DNA from: Shinisaurus crocodilurus
Lineage: Eukaryota; Chordata; Lepidosauria; Squamata; Shinisauridae
Reading direction: 5' to 3'
Assembly: GCA_021292165.1 (NCBI GenBank)
Contig: CM037878.1
Location: 288,720,971-288,784,970, forward strand
Length of the DNA stretch: 64,000 bases
Both the position numbers and the translations under genes were made by a program. Under the pieces are notes generated by a model. That model was given only the letters and a program-made list of their open reading frames with translations. It searched no databases and was not told the origin of the DNA. Below, in pieces: positions 42,806 through 53,804 of this stretch. Position 1 is the stretch's first letter; each line of letters opens with the position of its first letter.

Positions 42806-43003
42806 GCCTAGCCCCAGTGGTGGAGCCCCTGCTTTTGCATGCAGAAGATCTCAGGTTCGATTCCTGGCACCTCCGGGTAGTGCTGGGAAAGATCTGTGTC
42901 TCAAAACATGGAGAGCGGCTGCTGCCGGTCAGTGTCGCCAGTTCTGGGCCACGTAGACTGACGATCCGACTCGGGGCAAGGCAGCTTCCGGTGTTCCTAT
43001 GTG
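42806..43003 (+). mobile_element. tRNA-headed SINE with LINE-type tail
   Basis: CCTAGCCCCAGTGGTGGAGC head, B-box GGTTCGATTCC, then GGCAGCTTCCGGTGTTCC tail. Confidence 0.65.
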
Positions 43004-43106
43004 AGGCCTCGAGACAGACACACACACCCCTGCTCCAAAATGAGCCATCTGGGCTGTCGAAGTGAAACTTTCCTTGGATCAGGAGAACTGGAGTGAGCCG
43101 CTAGCG

Positions 43107-43514
43107 CAGTGTTCTCCAACCTGGGGTCCCCAGATGTTTTTGGCCTGCAACTCCCAGCATGCTGGCTTGGGCATGCTGGGAGTTGTAGGCCAAAAACATC
43201 TGGGGACCCAAGGTTGGAGAACACTGCTTTAAGGGTAGCCTGCCTGACACAGTAAGTTTATCAAGTGGGGCTTGTCCTGGCATGGGAAAGGTGATAGGAA
43301 AACAAACAATGGCACTGGCCTTCAACAATACCTTTTTATAGTATTATCCACCAACAACATTCCTATTCTTGTTCTGCCTTGTCAACGAATCCTGGGAATT
43401 GGCCTTCCAGGGCCGGATTAAGATAGGGGCTATTGGAGCTGCAGCTACGCTGGCTGGGGCATGCTGGGAGTTGTAGGCCAAAAACATCTGGGGACCCCAG
43501 GTTAGAGAACACTG
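43107..43514. mobile_element. Composite family A hAT element carrying repeat X
   Basis: A 120-bp foldback (43107-43226), then repeat X inverted (43227-43407), a CAGGGCCGGATTA fragment (43408-43440) and the right arm of another foldback (to 43514). Outer flanks CGCTAGCG (43099-43106) and CGCTAGAG (43515-43522) match at 7 of 8, so the whole unit looks transposed together. Confidence 0.65.
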
Positions 43515-43774
43515 CGCTAGAGAGACTTGTAGCCGAAGACCTGTGGCTGTTGATCTCATTCCAGCATAAGAAGAAATGCCACCCCCACCCCCATCTCTGC
43601 TTTTCACCACTTCATCAACCGCTTTCCCCAGCCCCGCTCCGGCTCCTGCCTTACTGCATTCAGACATGCTGATGTTGTTTCTCCTGTTCTCAAAACAAGA
43701 ACAACAACACTTTACCCCTCCCTCTTCCAACTTTCGCTTTTCAACTCCTGAAGCGTGCAGCATAGTCCCACACT

Positions 43775-44220
43775 CAGGGCCGGCGCTACCGCTAGGCAGA
43801 CCCAGGCGGCTGCCTAGGGCGCGTGGCGGAAGAGGGCGCAGAACTCTGCGCCCCTTCCTCGCCTCCGGCGCGCTCCTGCCCTGCCTGCCGCCTCCGCCGC
43901 GCCTCCCCGCCCGCTTGCCGGCCGCCGCCGCACTTCCCCCCCCGCGCGCGCCCGCGCGCCCGCCCGCCAACCACCTACCTTCCCGTCGTAAAGCACGGGG
44001 GTCCCATCGCGTCGGAGGAGGAGGAGGCGGCGGTGGCAGCAGCAGCAGCAGCCAGCAGCGGGGGCGGGGGGAAGGTAGGTGGTGGTGGTGGCGGCGGCGG
44101 CAGCGCGGGTGTGTGTGTTGCAGAGCAGGGCTGCTTTGCTCCGTAGCCCCCCCCACAGCACGAGGGGGGGCGCTAAATGTAATTTGGCCTAGGGCGCCAA
44201 ACAGCCCTGCACCGCTCCTG
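43775..44220. mobile_element. GC-rich hAT element (family G)
   Basis: CAGGGCCGGCGCTACC start and CACCGCTCCTG end with an exact 8-bp duplication CCCACACT (43767-43774, 44221-44228). The CpG-rich interior has (GGC/GGA)n runs that keep long frames open on both strands by composition. Confidence 0.85.
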
Positions 44221-44410
44221 CCCACACTGTTTCGACTTTTCTCTTCTCCCACTCGGCCCGCCTCAACTCCCTCCAATCTGGTTTTCATGCCCTGAAAACC
44301 CCACTGAAACTGCCCTCGGAAAAACCACGCGGATGCCCTCCTCGCCGCAAAATCTAAAGGCCTCCATTCAGTTTTCGTTCTTCTTAACCTGCCCTCTGGT
44401 TCAAAAACAG

Positions 44411-44583
44411 GCCTGTGGCTCACGCTGGCTCAGCTTGTCTGAGCGTGGAAAGCTAAGCAGGGTCAGGCCTGCTTATGACTTGGATGGGAGACCCCTCCTC
44501 TAGTTTCCTGCACTGAGCAGGGGGTTGGACTCGATGGCCTCGTAGGCTCCTTCCAACTCTATAATCTATGAAATCTATGAAAT
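44411..44583 (+). mobile_element. 5S rRNA-headed SINE with CR1 tail
   Basis: CTCACGCTGGCTCAGCTTG, GAAAGCTAAGCAGGGTCAGG, TTGGATGGGAGACCCC, then GAGCAGGGGGTTGGACTCG and the CTATGAAATCTATGAAAT tail. Confidence 0.85.
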
Positions 44584-44633
44584 ACAGTTGACCACTTTCT
44601 TCTCTTGCTTGGATCGCTTTATTGCCCTAGGTC

Positions 44634-44765
44634 AGCCTTCTCCAGCCTGCCGCCCCCCCCCCAGTTTGTTGGACGACAACTCCCATCACTCCCAGCCAGC
44701 TGGCTGGGGATGATGGGAGTTCTAGCCCAACACACCTGGGGGGGGCGGCAGGCTGGGGAAGCCTG
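44634..44765. mobile_element. hAT foldback (family H, CAGCCTTCTCC)
   Basis: CAGCCTTCTCCAGCCTG and CAGGCTGGGGAAGCCTG arms with an ACAACTCCCATCACTCCC interior. Flanks CCCTAGGT and ACCTAGTT share CCTAG. Confidence 0.7.
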
Positions 44766-44813
44766 ACCTAGTTCTCCATCATTCTGTCAGCTGGTTTTCC
44801 TCCTGTCTAATCC

Positions 44814-44935
44814 GGCCTTCTCCAACCTGGGGCTCTCCAGATGTGTTGGACTACAACTCCCAGCCATGGCTGGCTAGGGGATGCTGGGAGTTGTAGTCCA
44901 ACACCTCTGGAGGGCCCCAGTGCGGGAGGCAGGTC
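44814..44935. mobile_element. hAT foldback (family H), ends eroded
   Basis: GGCCTTCTCCAACCTGGGG and a GGACTACAACTCCCAGCC palindrome. Close relative of 44634-44765. Confidence 0.65.
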
Positions 44936-45182
44936 TAATGGCTCTTTCAATGTTTCCTTCGGTGAGAAGCTCTTCCTCTGCTTTCCATCTGTCTGCTGGG
45001 ATTTCTCAGGGATCTGTTCGTGACCTGCTCTTCTTCCCTTTCTACATTCTGTCCCTCGTTTGGCCTCTTCAAATCCCATGGCTTCCAGTATGACCTGTAT
45101 GCAGATGACTCCAAGTCCAATCCCACATCTCAAGCAGCTCCTCTGGTATTTCTGCTTGGATGCCTCAGCATCTCAAAATTGA

Positions 45183-45310
45183 CATGTCCAATACTAACAA
45201 AGGGTCTTGTGTGGCACTTGGAAGACTAACACATTCATTCCAGCATAAACTTCCATGGATTATAGCCCACTTCATCAGAGGCATGGAGTATTATAGAGTG
45301 TTTCAGGTTT
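45183..45310. repeat. Unclassified interspersed repeat
   Basis: CCATGGATTATAGCCCACTT then CATCAGAGGCATGGAG resembles a common reptile repeat. A related tail (CAACAGACTAACATGGCTAC) is at about 54800-54840. Confidence 0.35.
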
Positions 45311-45576
45311 ATATATAGCACAAATGGTGCTGGTTGGGGAGAGGCAGGGGAAGAATTGTAAACTGTGAGGTCTGAAGGAAGTGTTAAATGCAAAAAGTGA
45401 CAATCACAATTAACTGTAGCGATTCACAAAGCAGTTGCCACTGAGAACACCAACATCCTGCCACTAGGCAAGTCAATTAACACATGGAGTGTGATAAACA
45501 TCCTTTATCCTGATTCAAGCCTCTGGCAATAGAATTAAACCTGTTGATGGATTCCAACTCCATGATCTCTTCCTCT

Positions 45577-45740
45577 CAGGGCCAGTGCAAGGCAGTTTGG
45601 TGCCCTAGGCAAGATCAGATATTTAGCGCCCCCCCTTCCCACTTGAGCCCTCCCTCCCTCCAGCCCTATGCTCCTGGCACCCCCTTTAGCCAGGCGCCCT
45701 AGGCAGCCGCCTAGTTGGCCTAATGGTAGCACCGGCCCTG
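45577..45740. mobile_element. hAT element (family G)
   Basis: CAGGGCCAGTGCAAGG and GGTAGCACCGGCCCTG ends, exact duplication CTTCCTCT (45569-45576, 45741-45748). Confidence 0.9.
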
Positions 45741-45994
45741 CTTCCTCTGTGAAGGACTACGGCCAGTCCTTTGATTTCGGATAAGAGATCAGCAGCTACA
45801 ACTGCCACCCTTGATTCCGTCATCTCCAAATCACCTCACTATGAACCCGGCCCGGGTCTCAGACACTGGAATTAGCACGGAACCGGCAGAGAAACTACAC
45901 ACACCGTGAAAGAAAGTGAAAGAAAGTTATTTTGGGTTAGTCAGTTACAAATTAGGTGGGGAGATAAGGGGAGTGAAATTGACAGAATGGAATA

Positions 45995-46248
45995 CAGTCA
46001 TGCCTTGTATTGAGAGCATAATTCATTCCGGAAATGTGCTTGTAATCCAAAACACTCTTATATCAAAACGAAATCCCCCCCCCCAAAAAATTTGTACAGA
46101 GATTTTTAATTTAAGCCGTACTACAGTACTTGTATTGCAAGACGTCGCTTGTATATCAAGTCAATAAATAAATAAATAAATATTTAAAAATTTGCTTGTC
46201 TTGCAAAACGCTCTCAAACCAAGTTACTTGCAATCCAAGGTATTACTG
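45995..46248. mobile_element. Tigger/mariner-like element
   Basis: CAGTCATGCCTTG and CAAGGTATTACTG ends with TA on both sides (45993-45994, 46249-46250). The interior repeats TTGTAATCCAAAAC-type motifs. Non-coding. Confidence 0.65.
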
Positions 46249-46755
46249 TACCTTTGTTACACAAGTCGGTGCTACAAAATAACAAAACTAATTATCCCAC
46301 TGGAATACCTCGGCGCTTACACGTTGGCTTGGGGGTTGCTCTCCTTGGGGCTTGCCTCAGCCACAGTCCTGCTCCGCGCTCCTTCGCGTCCAGAACAACA
46401 ACAAAATCCCAGAAGCCACACTGACCGGATCGATGCTCTCCCACGCCGCTCCCCTCGATAGCCCAACTGTCTCTTGGCCAATCATGATTAATTTGTCTGG
46501 GCTAGGCAAGGGTGGTGGTGGCCCCTAGGTGTCAGAAAGGTGACTTCCTGACCATACCTAGAGTGCTTGGTGGACATTTGCATGCGAATACGTCATAGAC
46601 TCTGAGGCGACACAGCGCCCCCCAGGAGAAACTATGTACATTCACAGGAGATCCTCAGCTTCTGGCTGGGATCACATTTATTTATTTATTACATTTATGA
46701 CATTTCTGAATCACCCATCTGGGCAGTGACCCAGACACTCTTGGCGATGTACAAG

Positions 46756-46902
46756 ATATATATATATATATATATATCTTGCAGGGCTTTTTTTCTGGTG
46801 GAACTCACCACCGGAACTGAGTTCCAGCACCTTTTCTTCTATTAATTGCATTACAATTTAATCGCCATCTACTCCGGAGGAAATGTAATCCAAGAGTGTG
46901 TG

Positions 46903-46939
<37 letters not shown>
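46756..46939. repeat. (TA)n tracts flanking a CAGGGCTTT hAT fragment
   Basis: (TA)n at about 46756-46777 and 46903-46939. Between them (46782-46895) is the left part of the element found complete at 47819-47964. Confidence 0.7.
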
Positions 46940-46941
<2 letters not shown>

Positions 46942-47658
46942 AAACAAAATATAAAATACAATTATGGCTTTAAAATCCTAACCCACCCCATGTGTGTGCT
47001 GGGGAAGGACACAGGAACTCCGCGTGCTTTCCTTCACATGCTCCAATCTCCCTTTGACGTGACGTTTCCTTGCTCCACAACGGCCACTGTGAAGGTCAGT
47101 GACCGAGTGTCCTGGGAGGCTGAAGTGTTCTCCCACAGGTTTCTGAAAATATCGCCATTTCTGATCTCAGATCTCTGAGTCATTTCTTCTTTTCTGCAGA
47201 GACCTGCCTGTCTGTCCGGAGAGAGACTGAACTTCTCCATCCGTCTTTCCGCCCACACCCGCCTCTCCTCGTATGCTTTCCCAACCCACCGGCAGCGTTA
47301 CCATCTGCTCTGTTGAACAGGCCGGTAGCCTGGGCTCTGTCATTGACCCCGCCGCCTCTTTTGTTCCCTGCATTCGGCCCCTTGCCACCATTTGACCGTG
47401 CTGCAAAAATACAGCCCTTCCTCGCTCTCCATCCCCTCAGCAAGCCCTCCTGTCCAGTGTCAGGCCTCCCCTTTGCCCCCCCCGCCTTTTCCAGCCCACC
47501 GCCTGGGCAAACACTTCAAAAATCAACCCCCTTTTCGCTCCTCCACAGCCCCCAACCCCTTCAGGGTAACCGACTCAGACCACTCCTTTTAAGTTTTAAA
47601 AGGAAACAAGTTTATTTATTTACAATTAGGGGTAGGAAAATAGATCATGTTAATAGAT

Positions 47659-47818
47659 GGCTCACGCTGGCTCAGCTTGTCTGAGCGTGGAAAGCTAAGT
47701 AGGGTCAGGTCTGGTGATGACTTGGATGGGAGACCCCCTCCTCTAGTTTCCTGCATTGAGCAGGGGGTTGGACTCGATGGCCTTGTAGGCTCCTTCCAGC
47801 TCTATGATCTATGAAATC
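47659..47818 (+). mobile_element. 5S rRNA-headed SINE with CR1 tail
   Basis: Same structure as 44411-44583. Its tail ATGAAATC served as target for the hAT element immediately downstream. Confidence 0.85.
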
Positions 47819-47964
47819 CAGGGCTTTTTTTCTGGTGGAACTCACCGGAACTGAGTTCCAGCACCTTTTCTTCTATTAATTGCATTACAATTTAATCGCC
47901 ATCTACTCCCGAGGAAATGTAATCCAAGAGTTCCGGTACCCTTTTCTCCAGAAAAAAAGCACTG
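47819..47964. mobile_element. Short hAT element, CAGGGCTTTTTTTCTGG ends
   Basis: Ends CAGGGCTTTTTTTCTGG and CCAGAAAAAAAGCACTG with an exact duplication ATGAAATC (47811-47818, 47965-47972). Confidence 0.9.
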
Positions 47965-47988
47965 ATGAAATCTATGGGGATTCTAAAG

Positions 47989-48125
47989 CAGGGCTCTTCA
48001 CCCTTGGGTCCCCAGATGTTGCTGGACTACAGCTCCCAGAATCCCTTGCCATTAGCCATGCTGGCTGGGGTATGCTGGGAGCTGTAGGCCAGCAACACCT
48101 GGGGACCCAAGGTTGGAGAGCCCTG
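47989..48125. mobile_element. hAT foldback related to family A (CAGGGCTCTTCACCC)
   Basis: Ends CAGGGCTCTTCACCC and GGTTGGAGAGCCCTG. Flanks TTCTAAAG and ATCTAAAC agree at 6 of 8. A TGCTGGACTACAGCTCCCAG block replaces the family A version. Confidence 0.8.
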
Positions 48126-48764
48126 ATCTAAACGTTGACAACCCTCTCTCTCCTCCCTCTCTCTTCAGACTTCCCTCAGACTCCTCAACCCTCTCACAAC
48201 CCCCCCCTCTCTCCTCCCTCTCTTCCCCCAGACTCCCCTTGAACAGCCCTGCCCACTGTTTATATAACACAGGCTTCACCCCCCCCTCTCACTCTCTCAG
48301 CCAATCAGCAGACACCCCAACATTCCACACTCCTCTCACACTCCCCCCTCCCCTCACATACTTACAGCCATAATAACGCTTTGCCCATGGGCAGGGGGCA
48401 TGACATCCAGCCTTATGTGGTGCTCTTGGACGACATCATCATCCCTGACCACTGGCCGTGCTGGCCGGAGCTGCTGGGAGTTGTAGTCCTAAACATCTGG
48501 CGGACACCCCATTGGGAAAGGCTGCTCCAGTCCACGTTCTCTCTTGGCCTGGAGCACTGCAATTTCCTCCCCTCTGGTCTTCCATGGTCTCCCCTCATGT
48601 CAATCCAGTGGTCTGCTGCCAAAATCATTGCCCCCTCTTGTCAATCTGATTATGGCCTCTCTCCTTAAATCCCTGTGCTGGCTTCCTGTCCATTCCCGGA
48701 TCCAGCACAAGCTCCTTGCCCTTGCCCTTCAAAGCACTGCATGGTACCCCCTTGTCTCTCATCA

Positions 48765-49095
48765 TCATCATCATCAGGCGATCACTCGTGACCGAGTAAG
48801 ATTGTCTTCCGGGATAAAAGGAGGAAATTCTAAAGAAGATTGTGTAGACTCTAGCGATGGGTCCGTAAGTGACTGTGGAGGCCAATTCTAGATCCACACA
48901 GCTTCCCACAGTGAGGACACAGGTCACCGGATGGAAGATGGTCCTGTGAGGGATTCATTTGACGTGCTTTTCGCTTAGCACGTTTCTCCCTTTCGCCTTG
49001 CACTCGGGCTTCTTCAAAGTCCATGGAGCCTTTGTGAAAGGCCAACCTCCATTTAGATCGTTCATGGGCCAGAGCTTCCCAGTTTTCGATGTTTA
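48765..49095 (-). mobile_element. Non-LTR retrotransposon 3' end (zinc-finger ORF), inverted copy
   Basis: On minus encodes AFHKGSMDFEEARVQGEREK and CPHCGKLCGSRIGLHSHLRT, nearly the peptide of 32453-32785, and ends in a TGATGATGATGA tail (TCATCATCATCATCA on plus). Confidence 0.6.
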
Positions 49096-49328
49096 TATTG
49101 CATTTTTTTAGATTAGCCTTATGAACATTGGCAGAATCCTGTTAGAAGTTCTCTGTTAGCAGAGGGAGCACATTGGATTGCCCCGCGGGCCTCTCATCCC
49201 ACCTTTGCTCTGTCCCAGTTTCACGGGACAAATGACTCAGGCGGAGGCTGCAGCTTAGTATAAAAAGGGAAAGGAGGTTTATTAAGAGAAATTCATTTAG
49301 ATAGAAAAGCCGAACACTTAGTTCTCTC

Positions 49329-49570
49329 TAGAAGCCAGCGTGGCGTAGTGGTGAGAGTGCTGGGCTGGGACTCGGGAGATCCGGGTTCTAGTCCCCCGCT
49401 CGGCCATGAAACTCACTGGGTGACTTTGGGCCAGTCACTGCCTCTCAGCCTCACCTACCTCACAGGGTTGTTGTGAGGATAAAATGGAGAGGAGGAGGAG
49501 GATTATGTAAGCCGCCTTGGGTTCCTTGCAGGAAAAAAGGCGGGGTATAAATATAATAAATAAATATAAA
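49329..49570 (+). mobile_element. Sauria SINE
   Basis: GAAGCCAGCGTGGCGTAGTG head to GGCGGGGTATAAATATAATA tail. It splits an unassigned, LTR-like stretch (49150-49328 and 49571-49790). Confidence 0.85.
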
Positions 49571-49799
49571 ATAAATAGAAAGCCATGTGCTCAGGAAGAG
49601 CGCATGGGAGGAGCAAGGAGAGAGCAGGAAGCCGGAGTGACCACAGAACAAAGAGAGATACCCGAAGAGCATCAGTCTGCATGATAGAGGCTGTAGGAAG
49701 TAGAGGTCGAAGGGTGAGGAAAGCAGGTATACCTCTCTGCTCTACTCCCAATGCCCCTAGTGGACATTTGGGTGAGACAGGTGCAGAGAGGTCCAGTTA

Positions 49800-50125
49800 G
49801 AATAATAGAATAGCAGAGTTGGGAGGGGCCTACACAAGGCCATCGAGTCCAACCCCCTGCTCAATGCAGGAATCCAGGTCAAAGCATCCCTGACAGATAG
49901 CTGTCCAGCTGCACCTTGAATGCCTCCAGAGTGGGAAGGCCCACCACCTCCCTAGGTCGTTGGTTCCATTGTCTTATTGCTCTGACAGTCAGGACATTTC
50001 CCCTGATGTTTAGGTGGAATCTAGGTTCCTGTAACTTGAGCCCATTATTCCGTGTCCTGCAAACTGGGATGATCGAGAAGAGATCCTGGCCCTCCTCTGT
50101 GCGACAACCCTTCAGGTAAGCCGCC
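49800..50125 (-). mobile_element. CR1 LINE 3' UTR
   Basis: AGAATAATAGAATAGCAGAG tail repeats, then CATCGAGTCCAACCCCCTGC and onward to GACAACCCTTCAGG. Confidence 0.8.
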
Positions 50126-50729
50126 TTGGCTTACAGTTTCCAAGGATCTCTCCACTCTTACATCCTGATACAACCTTGCCTGTGACCTTCGCTCCTGCAA
50201 CCCCTGCTGTCCAAAGGTCACCGGCTCCCTCGAAAGACCTCGTCCTTTCTCCCTTGCTGCCCCATTTGCTTGGAACTGCCTCCTCCTAGAACCCCTGCTT
50301 GATACCCACCTCTCCTACTCCCTCCACTGCCGCTTTTCTAAAGAATCAATGCATTTGATGCCTAAGAATTAAACTAATTCTTGGGCCCAGAACAATTTTT
50401 AATGGTCTCCTAGTCATTGATTTTTACTGAGCTACCGTAAGTTCTGATGATTTTAGAAAAAGCAATTACTGCTAGTTAAGGGTTGTAGTTAATCATAGAT
50501 CTCTTCCCCCGCCCCCTTGGTTAATTAACACAATTTTTTCATTGATCAACTCAAAATGTACATCCACGTATCCCCTTTCACTCCATGGCCTCCATGTGTG
50601 TTCATGTTCTCAGAGTCCATATGCAGGACTCAACATTGATAGAGGGGGTTGGTTACACTTTTCCAGGGCCCAGAGATACAGGGGGGCGGCAGTGAGGGCT
50701 GGGAAGAAACGACATTGCCATAGCACAGT

Positions 50730-51300
50730 ATTTTTTATTTTATTTTTAATTATTGCATTTCTATACTGCCCAATAGCTGAAGCTCTCCGCGGCTAGTTTC
50801 AGAGATCGATTTATGCTTCCCTGTGTGACGTTCTCTCTCAAGACTGACTCGGACCAGAGCTCCTTGTGCAGAAGCAGGAGCGTGGGACAGCTGATGACAG
50901 AGGTGTACAAAATGATTCTTGGTGTGGAGAAAGTGGACAGGGAGACATTTTCCTCCCTTATTTATTTATTTAATACATTTTTATACCGCCCAATAGCCGA
51001 AGCTCTCTGGACGGTTTACAACAGTGAAAACCATAAAATACAATATAAAATACAATATAAAATTTAAAACCACAAGATTAAAAACAAACGGCAGAGCTAG
51101 CAGCAGCAGTTACAATAACAGAGTTAAGAACAACTACAAGATTTAAAATGATTAAGATGATTAAAATGCCTGGGAGAATAGAAAGGTCTTCACCTGGCGC
51201 CGGAAAGAGTACAATGTAGGCGCCAGGCAAGCCTCTTTGGGGAGCTCATTCCACAACTGGGGTGCCACAGCAGAAAAGGCCCTCCTCATAATACTAGAAT
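50730..51300 (-). mobile_element. L2-like LINE 3' ends, two fragments
   Basis: 50730-50795 is a short tail (TACTGCCCAATAGCTGAAGC). 50955-51300 is a longer inverted 3' end (TACCGCCCAATAGCCGAAGC to AAAAGGCCCTCC). Confidence 0.65.
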
Positions 51301-51347
51301 CCCTCTCTTCATAATACTAGAATCTAATGAGGTCACCCCATGAAGCT

Positions 51348-51701
51348 GATTGGTGGGAGATTCAGGACAGATGAAAGGAAGTCCTGCTCCTTCACACAGT
51401 GTATAAACGATGGAATTCACACTACCAAGTTGTAGTGATGGCCACCAATCTAGAGGGCTTTAAAAGATTAGACAAATTCATGGAGGAGAAGGCTATCAAT
51501 GGATACTAGTCCGGATAGCTATATGCCACCTCCAGTTTCAGAGGCAGTATGCCTAGGTACACCGGTTGCTGGGGAACATGGGCAGGAGGGTGCTGTTGCA
51601 CTCATGTCCTGCTGGTGGGTTTCCTGGGGGCATCCAGCTGGCCACTGTGTGAACAGAATGCAGGACTAGATGGACCCTGGGTCTGATCCAGCAGGGCTCT
51701 T
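51348..51701 (+). mobile_element. CR1-like LINE 3' end
   Basis: GATTGGTGGGAGATTCAGGA to GGACTAGATGGACCCTGGG and CTGATCCAGCAGGG. The most complete copy of this family in the window. Confidence 0.7.
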
Positions 51702-51702
51702 C

Positions 51703-51765
<63 letters not shown>
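51702..51765. repeat. (TAA)n microsatellite
   Basis: About 20 uninterrupted units at the end of the CR1-like element. It explains a poly-leucine frame on minus. Confidence 0.95.
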
Positions 51766-51766
<1 letters not shown>

Positions 51767-52315
51767 TTATTTATTACCCGCCTCTCCATCTAGATCAAGG
51801 CGGGGAACAACAGAAAATATAAAATACCTAAACTAAAACAACACAATATATACTATTAAACATCTTAAAACATCTTTAAAACATCCTAAAATTCCGCTGG
51901 ATAGGCCTGCCGGAAGAGTTCAGTCTTTATGTCTTTTTTAAAGTCCAAAAGACTGACAAGTTGACATATCTCCTCCGGCAGGCCCCCGAATGAGGGACAA
52001 CCCCCCGAATAATCAAGAGACATTGATCCCAGGGACACTGGGCGTCACTGCTGCTGCTACTGGGTTTCTAGGCCCAAAACATATGAGAGAAAATCTCTAG
52101 TTTTAAATCTGTTCCTGTATTTTAGATCCTTGCATTGCTGCTAGGTTTTATTGGTGTGTGTGTGTGTGTGTGTTTTTAAAAAAACTTTTATTTGATACTG
52201 TAGTTTTAAACTTTTATATTGCATCTTATGTTGTATTTCATGGTTTTAATTGTTGTGAACTGCCCAGAGAGCTTTGCCTATTGGGCAGTATAGCAATTCA
52301 ATAGATAAACTGATT
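51766..52315. mobile_element. LINE 3' fragments
   Basis: 51766-52015 minus: degraded LINE end (TTATTACCCGCCTCTCCATC). 52195-52315 plus: L2-like tail (GAACTGCCCAGAGAGCTTTG). Confidence 0.5.
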
Positions 52316-52628
52316 TTTTAATAAAAAAAAATAGTTCATATCCCCCCCTCCCCCCACAGCCTATCACAGCCCCCTCTGACCTGGCGATGCTGACGTTGTG
52401 TGAGGCTTGGGAGAGTGCTCAGGGCAGGGCACCACCTGCTGTGGAGCTGGTCCCTGGGCCATCATCATCAAGACTTCCCAATCTTACCTCCTGGGACATC
52501 AGCCCGTCACCGTGGCTGTGGGCTCAAGCACCGACTCCCCTTTACGTAGTGTAGGGATGTGCGTACAGATGACATTTCTACCCCACCCGTACTCCGATAA
52601 GCTCAGGGCAGCATGCATAGTTCTTTCC

Positions 52629-52780
52629 TGACCTGCTTTATCCTCACACACCAACCCTGCGAGGTAGGGCAGGGCTTAGGAGATCATGTGATGAGTTTCA
52701 TTACATGGGGATTTGAACCTGGAATTCCCTAGTTGGAGTCAACAAGACACTCCACAACCACTACATTACGCTGCTTCTCT
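52629..52780 (-). mobile_element. Old Sauria SINE
   Basis: TTTATCCTCACACACCAACC and a degraded head (CACTACATTACGCTGCTTC). Confidence 0.6.
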
Positions 52781-53560
52781 TTATAGTCTGGGATGGACTA
52801 AGGAACCCCGCCCACTCCAAGATTGGATTCAGGCCCCATTCTGACACACAGAACCCCTCACCCCTTGATGGGACCGTCTCTCTCCACTTGCACAGGGAAT
52901 TGGCAAGCGGACTTCTAATTGCCCCACCACCCCTTCTAGCCGCTTGGCTTCCCCCAGCCCAAAGCTCTCATGCCACTGGAGTGCTTTTCATCTCTCCCTG
53001 CCTTTGAAACGGTCTCGCTCCTCTTCTGCAATGCAGAGGTTTGTTCGCATTCTGGTAGGAGCCTTCAATCGGTTTTGCAATCCCCCGGTTCCCCTGGGTT
53101 TAATACTCATGGTAGGTAGTAGGAGCTATTCACCTTACTAAGCACGTCTTCAGCATACCAGGGTTTTCTTGCTGTAGACACACGCACACGCACACAAACA
53201 CTGCAGTCCTTGAATGTATTTCCAACATCAGGTTGAATTGGGTCGGAAATCCACGTTGCATTTTACAGGCAGAATTCTCAGCACGCAAGGACGCTGAAAA
53301 GGAAAGAACCTGGCTCTCCCCCCAATGCTCGGAGCTTAGTGTCTGCCCCACTCTTTTGCCCAGGGTCTCATTCTATACCTCATCAGCTCAGTGCTCCTTT
53401 GTGAAACAAAAGCTGGAATCCACCTGTGCTATTGGCTGGAACCTCCAGCTGGTCTATACAGAGCCATCCAAAGGGAATTGTGGCAAGCACTGATGTCCCA
53501 CAGAAGGCTTTTATTTTTATTTTTTTTTAAAAGGGAAACCAAAGATCTTACACAAAAACA
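52781..53560. other. Unassigned intergenic sequence
   Basis: No exon with canonical splice sites and no recognised repeat. Confidence 0.4.
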
Positions 53561-53680
53561 TCAGAATAGATCAGATCAAAAGCCTATCTTGTCCAGCATT
53601 CTGTTCCCACAGTTGCAATGTCCATTGATCCTTACCACTGGGATCAATGGGGCATTGCTGTCATCTCTGTTTTTAATTGA

Positions 53681-53804
53681 GGGTGCAATCCTATGCATGT
53701 TTAGACAGAAAAAAGTCCTACAACTCCCAGCATTCCCCAGCCAGCATGCTGGGGCATGCTGGGAGTTGCAGGACTTCTGTCTAAACATGCATACGGTTGC
53801 ACCC
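53681..53804. mobile_element. Harbinger-like foldback MITE (family B)
   Basis: GGGTGCAATCCTATGCATG to CATGCATACGGTTGCACCC, near-perfect palindrome. Confidence 0.8.

Noticed and set aside
43344..44423. 359-codon open frame on minus and 239-codon frame on plus
   Set aside because: They overlap on both strands, consist of low-complexity Arg/Ala/Gly/Pro runs from GC-rich triplets, span a hAT element with a perfect target duplication, and include foldback sequence. No domain recognised.
44411..44583. 5S rRNA gene
   Set aside because: Only the internal part of 5S is present, joined to a CR1 tail, and the same chimera recurs at other sites. It is a SINE.
51553..51789. Poly-leucine membrane-segment-like frame
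   Set aside because: Generated by the (TAA)n microsatellite read on minus as TTA codons.
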